The position numbers and the translations under genes are program-made. Under the pieces are notes generated by a model. That model was given only the letters and a program-made list of their open reading frames with translations. It had not been told where the DNA came from and did not search any database. A stretch of DNA of 64,000 nucleotides from Reichenbachiella versicolor (GTDB taxonomy: Bacteria; Bacteroidota; Bacteroidia; Cytophagales; Cyclobacteriaceae): contig NZ_QFZQ01000005.1 of assembly GCF_003171675.1 (NCBI RefSeq), positions 124,001 to 188,000 of the forward strand, given 5' to 3'. Shown piece after piece: positions 63,853-64,000 of the stretch. Numbering within the stretch: position 1 is the stretch's first letter; each line of letters begins with the position of its first letter.

Positions 63853-64000
63853 TTAAACTGCAAGAATTGAAGATTTATTTTTTGATCTAGCTTCTCTATT
63901 TCTAATCGCAACTTTGATACGAATTTTAAGTTCCTCTGGACTAAATGGTTTTGAAATAGAGTCATTAGCATTCATTCTAAGTGCCTTTATCCTTTCCTCA
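63853..64000 (-). CDS. Pseudo-receiver paralogue 3, N-terminus beyond window edge
   Basis: Only the last 48 residues are in the window. They contain ALRMNANDSISKPFSPEELK, then IRIKVAIRNREARSK, and end SSILAV, the same C-terminal block as the two copies before it. The first complete codon ends at the window edge. The phospho-site cannot be seen. Confidence 0.8.
   Translation of the reverse strand, partial: EERIKALRMNANDSISKPFSPEELKIRIKVAIRNREARSKNKSSILAV

Overview
The window reads as chromosome of a Bacteroidota bacterium, most likely a marine-type Cytophagales (Reichenbachiella/Roseivirga-like; inferred from gene content, not placed by a search). Reasons: AT-rich DNA, almost no Shine-Dalgarno sequences, promoters with a TAnnTTTG -7 element, many short lipoprotein signals ending in Cys, and lineage-typical families (Bat proteins, DUF2911, DUF3109, ElaA, LruC, LytTR regulators, a eukaryote-like glycogen branching enzyme).

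Layout. 0-26.7 kb is mostly housekeeping and envelope biology: an edge-truncated TPR protein, a FemAB-like acetyltransferase, glgB, a Nudix hydrolase, a haemolysin-III membrane protein, batB-batC, secreted hypotheticals, a yellow-like protein, elaA, a sulfatase, DUF2911, a receiver protein, DUF3109 with pcrA and rocD, a CBS protein, an alpha/beta hydrolase and recQ. 27.6-36.0 kb (all minus) is an exopolysaccharide (EPS) cluster with polymerase, flippase, four glycosyltransferases, a methyltransferase and an unlisted 38-residue membrane microprotein. 36.4-54.1 kb is accessory DNA: a RelA/SpoT-domain protein, many small regulators (Crp, three AraC-type, XRE), hydrolases, a LysR-methyltransferase fusion, and repeated intergenic modules, among them a repeated promoter. 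54.2-60.2 kb (minus) holds the other half of an EPS pathway: priming sugar transferase, an acyltransferase fused to a TolC-like domain, a degenerate Wzc-like protein and a glycosyltransferase. 60.4-64 kb carries a large LruC lipoprotein and a tandem array of at least three small receiver-like proteins that have lost the phospho-acceptor aspartate.

How it fits together. The two EPS blocks complement each other: one has polymerase and flippase, the other the priming enzyme and chain-length protein. They share an exact 14-base motif in their leaders, which suggests one pathway interrupted by about 18 kb of accessory genes. The pseudo-receiver/LruC unit next to it is a candidate regulator or surface output.

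The most unusual non-coding signals are three intergenic tandem arrays with exact periods of 41, 21 and 40 bp, unrelated in sequence. The 41- and 40-bp units are imperfect hairpins. The 21-bp units keep AGnAC in all 12 copies. A second signal is the mosaic of repeated modules between genes from 38 to 46 kb, including a promoter copied upstream of unrelated genes. No tRNA, rRNA, CRISPR array or transposase was recognised.
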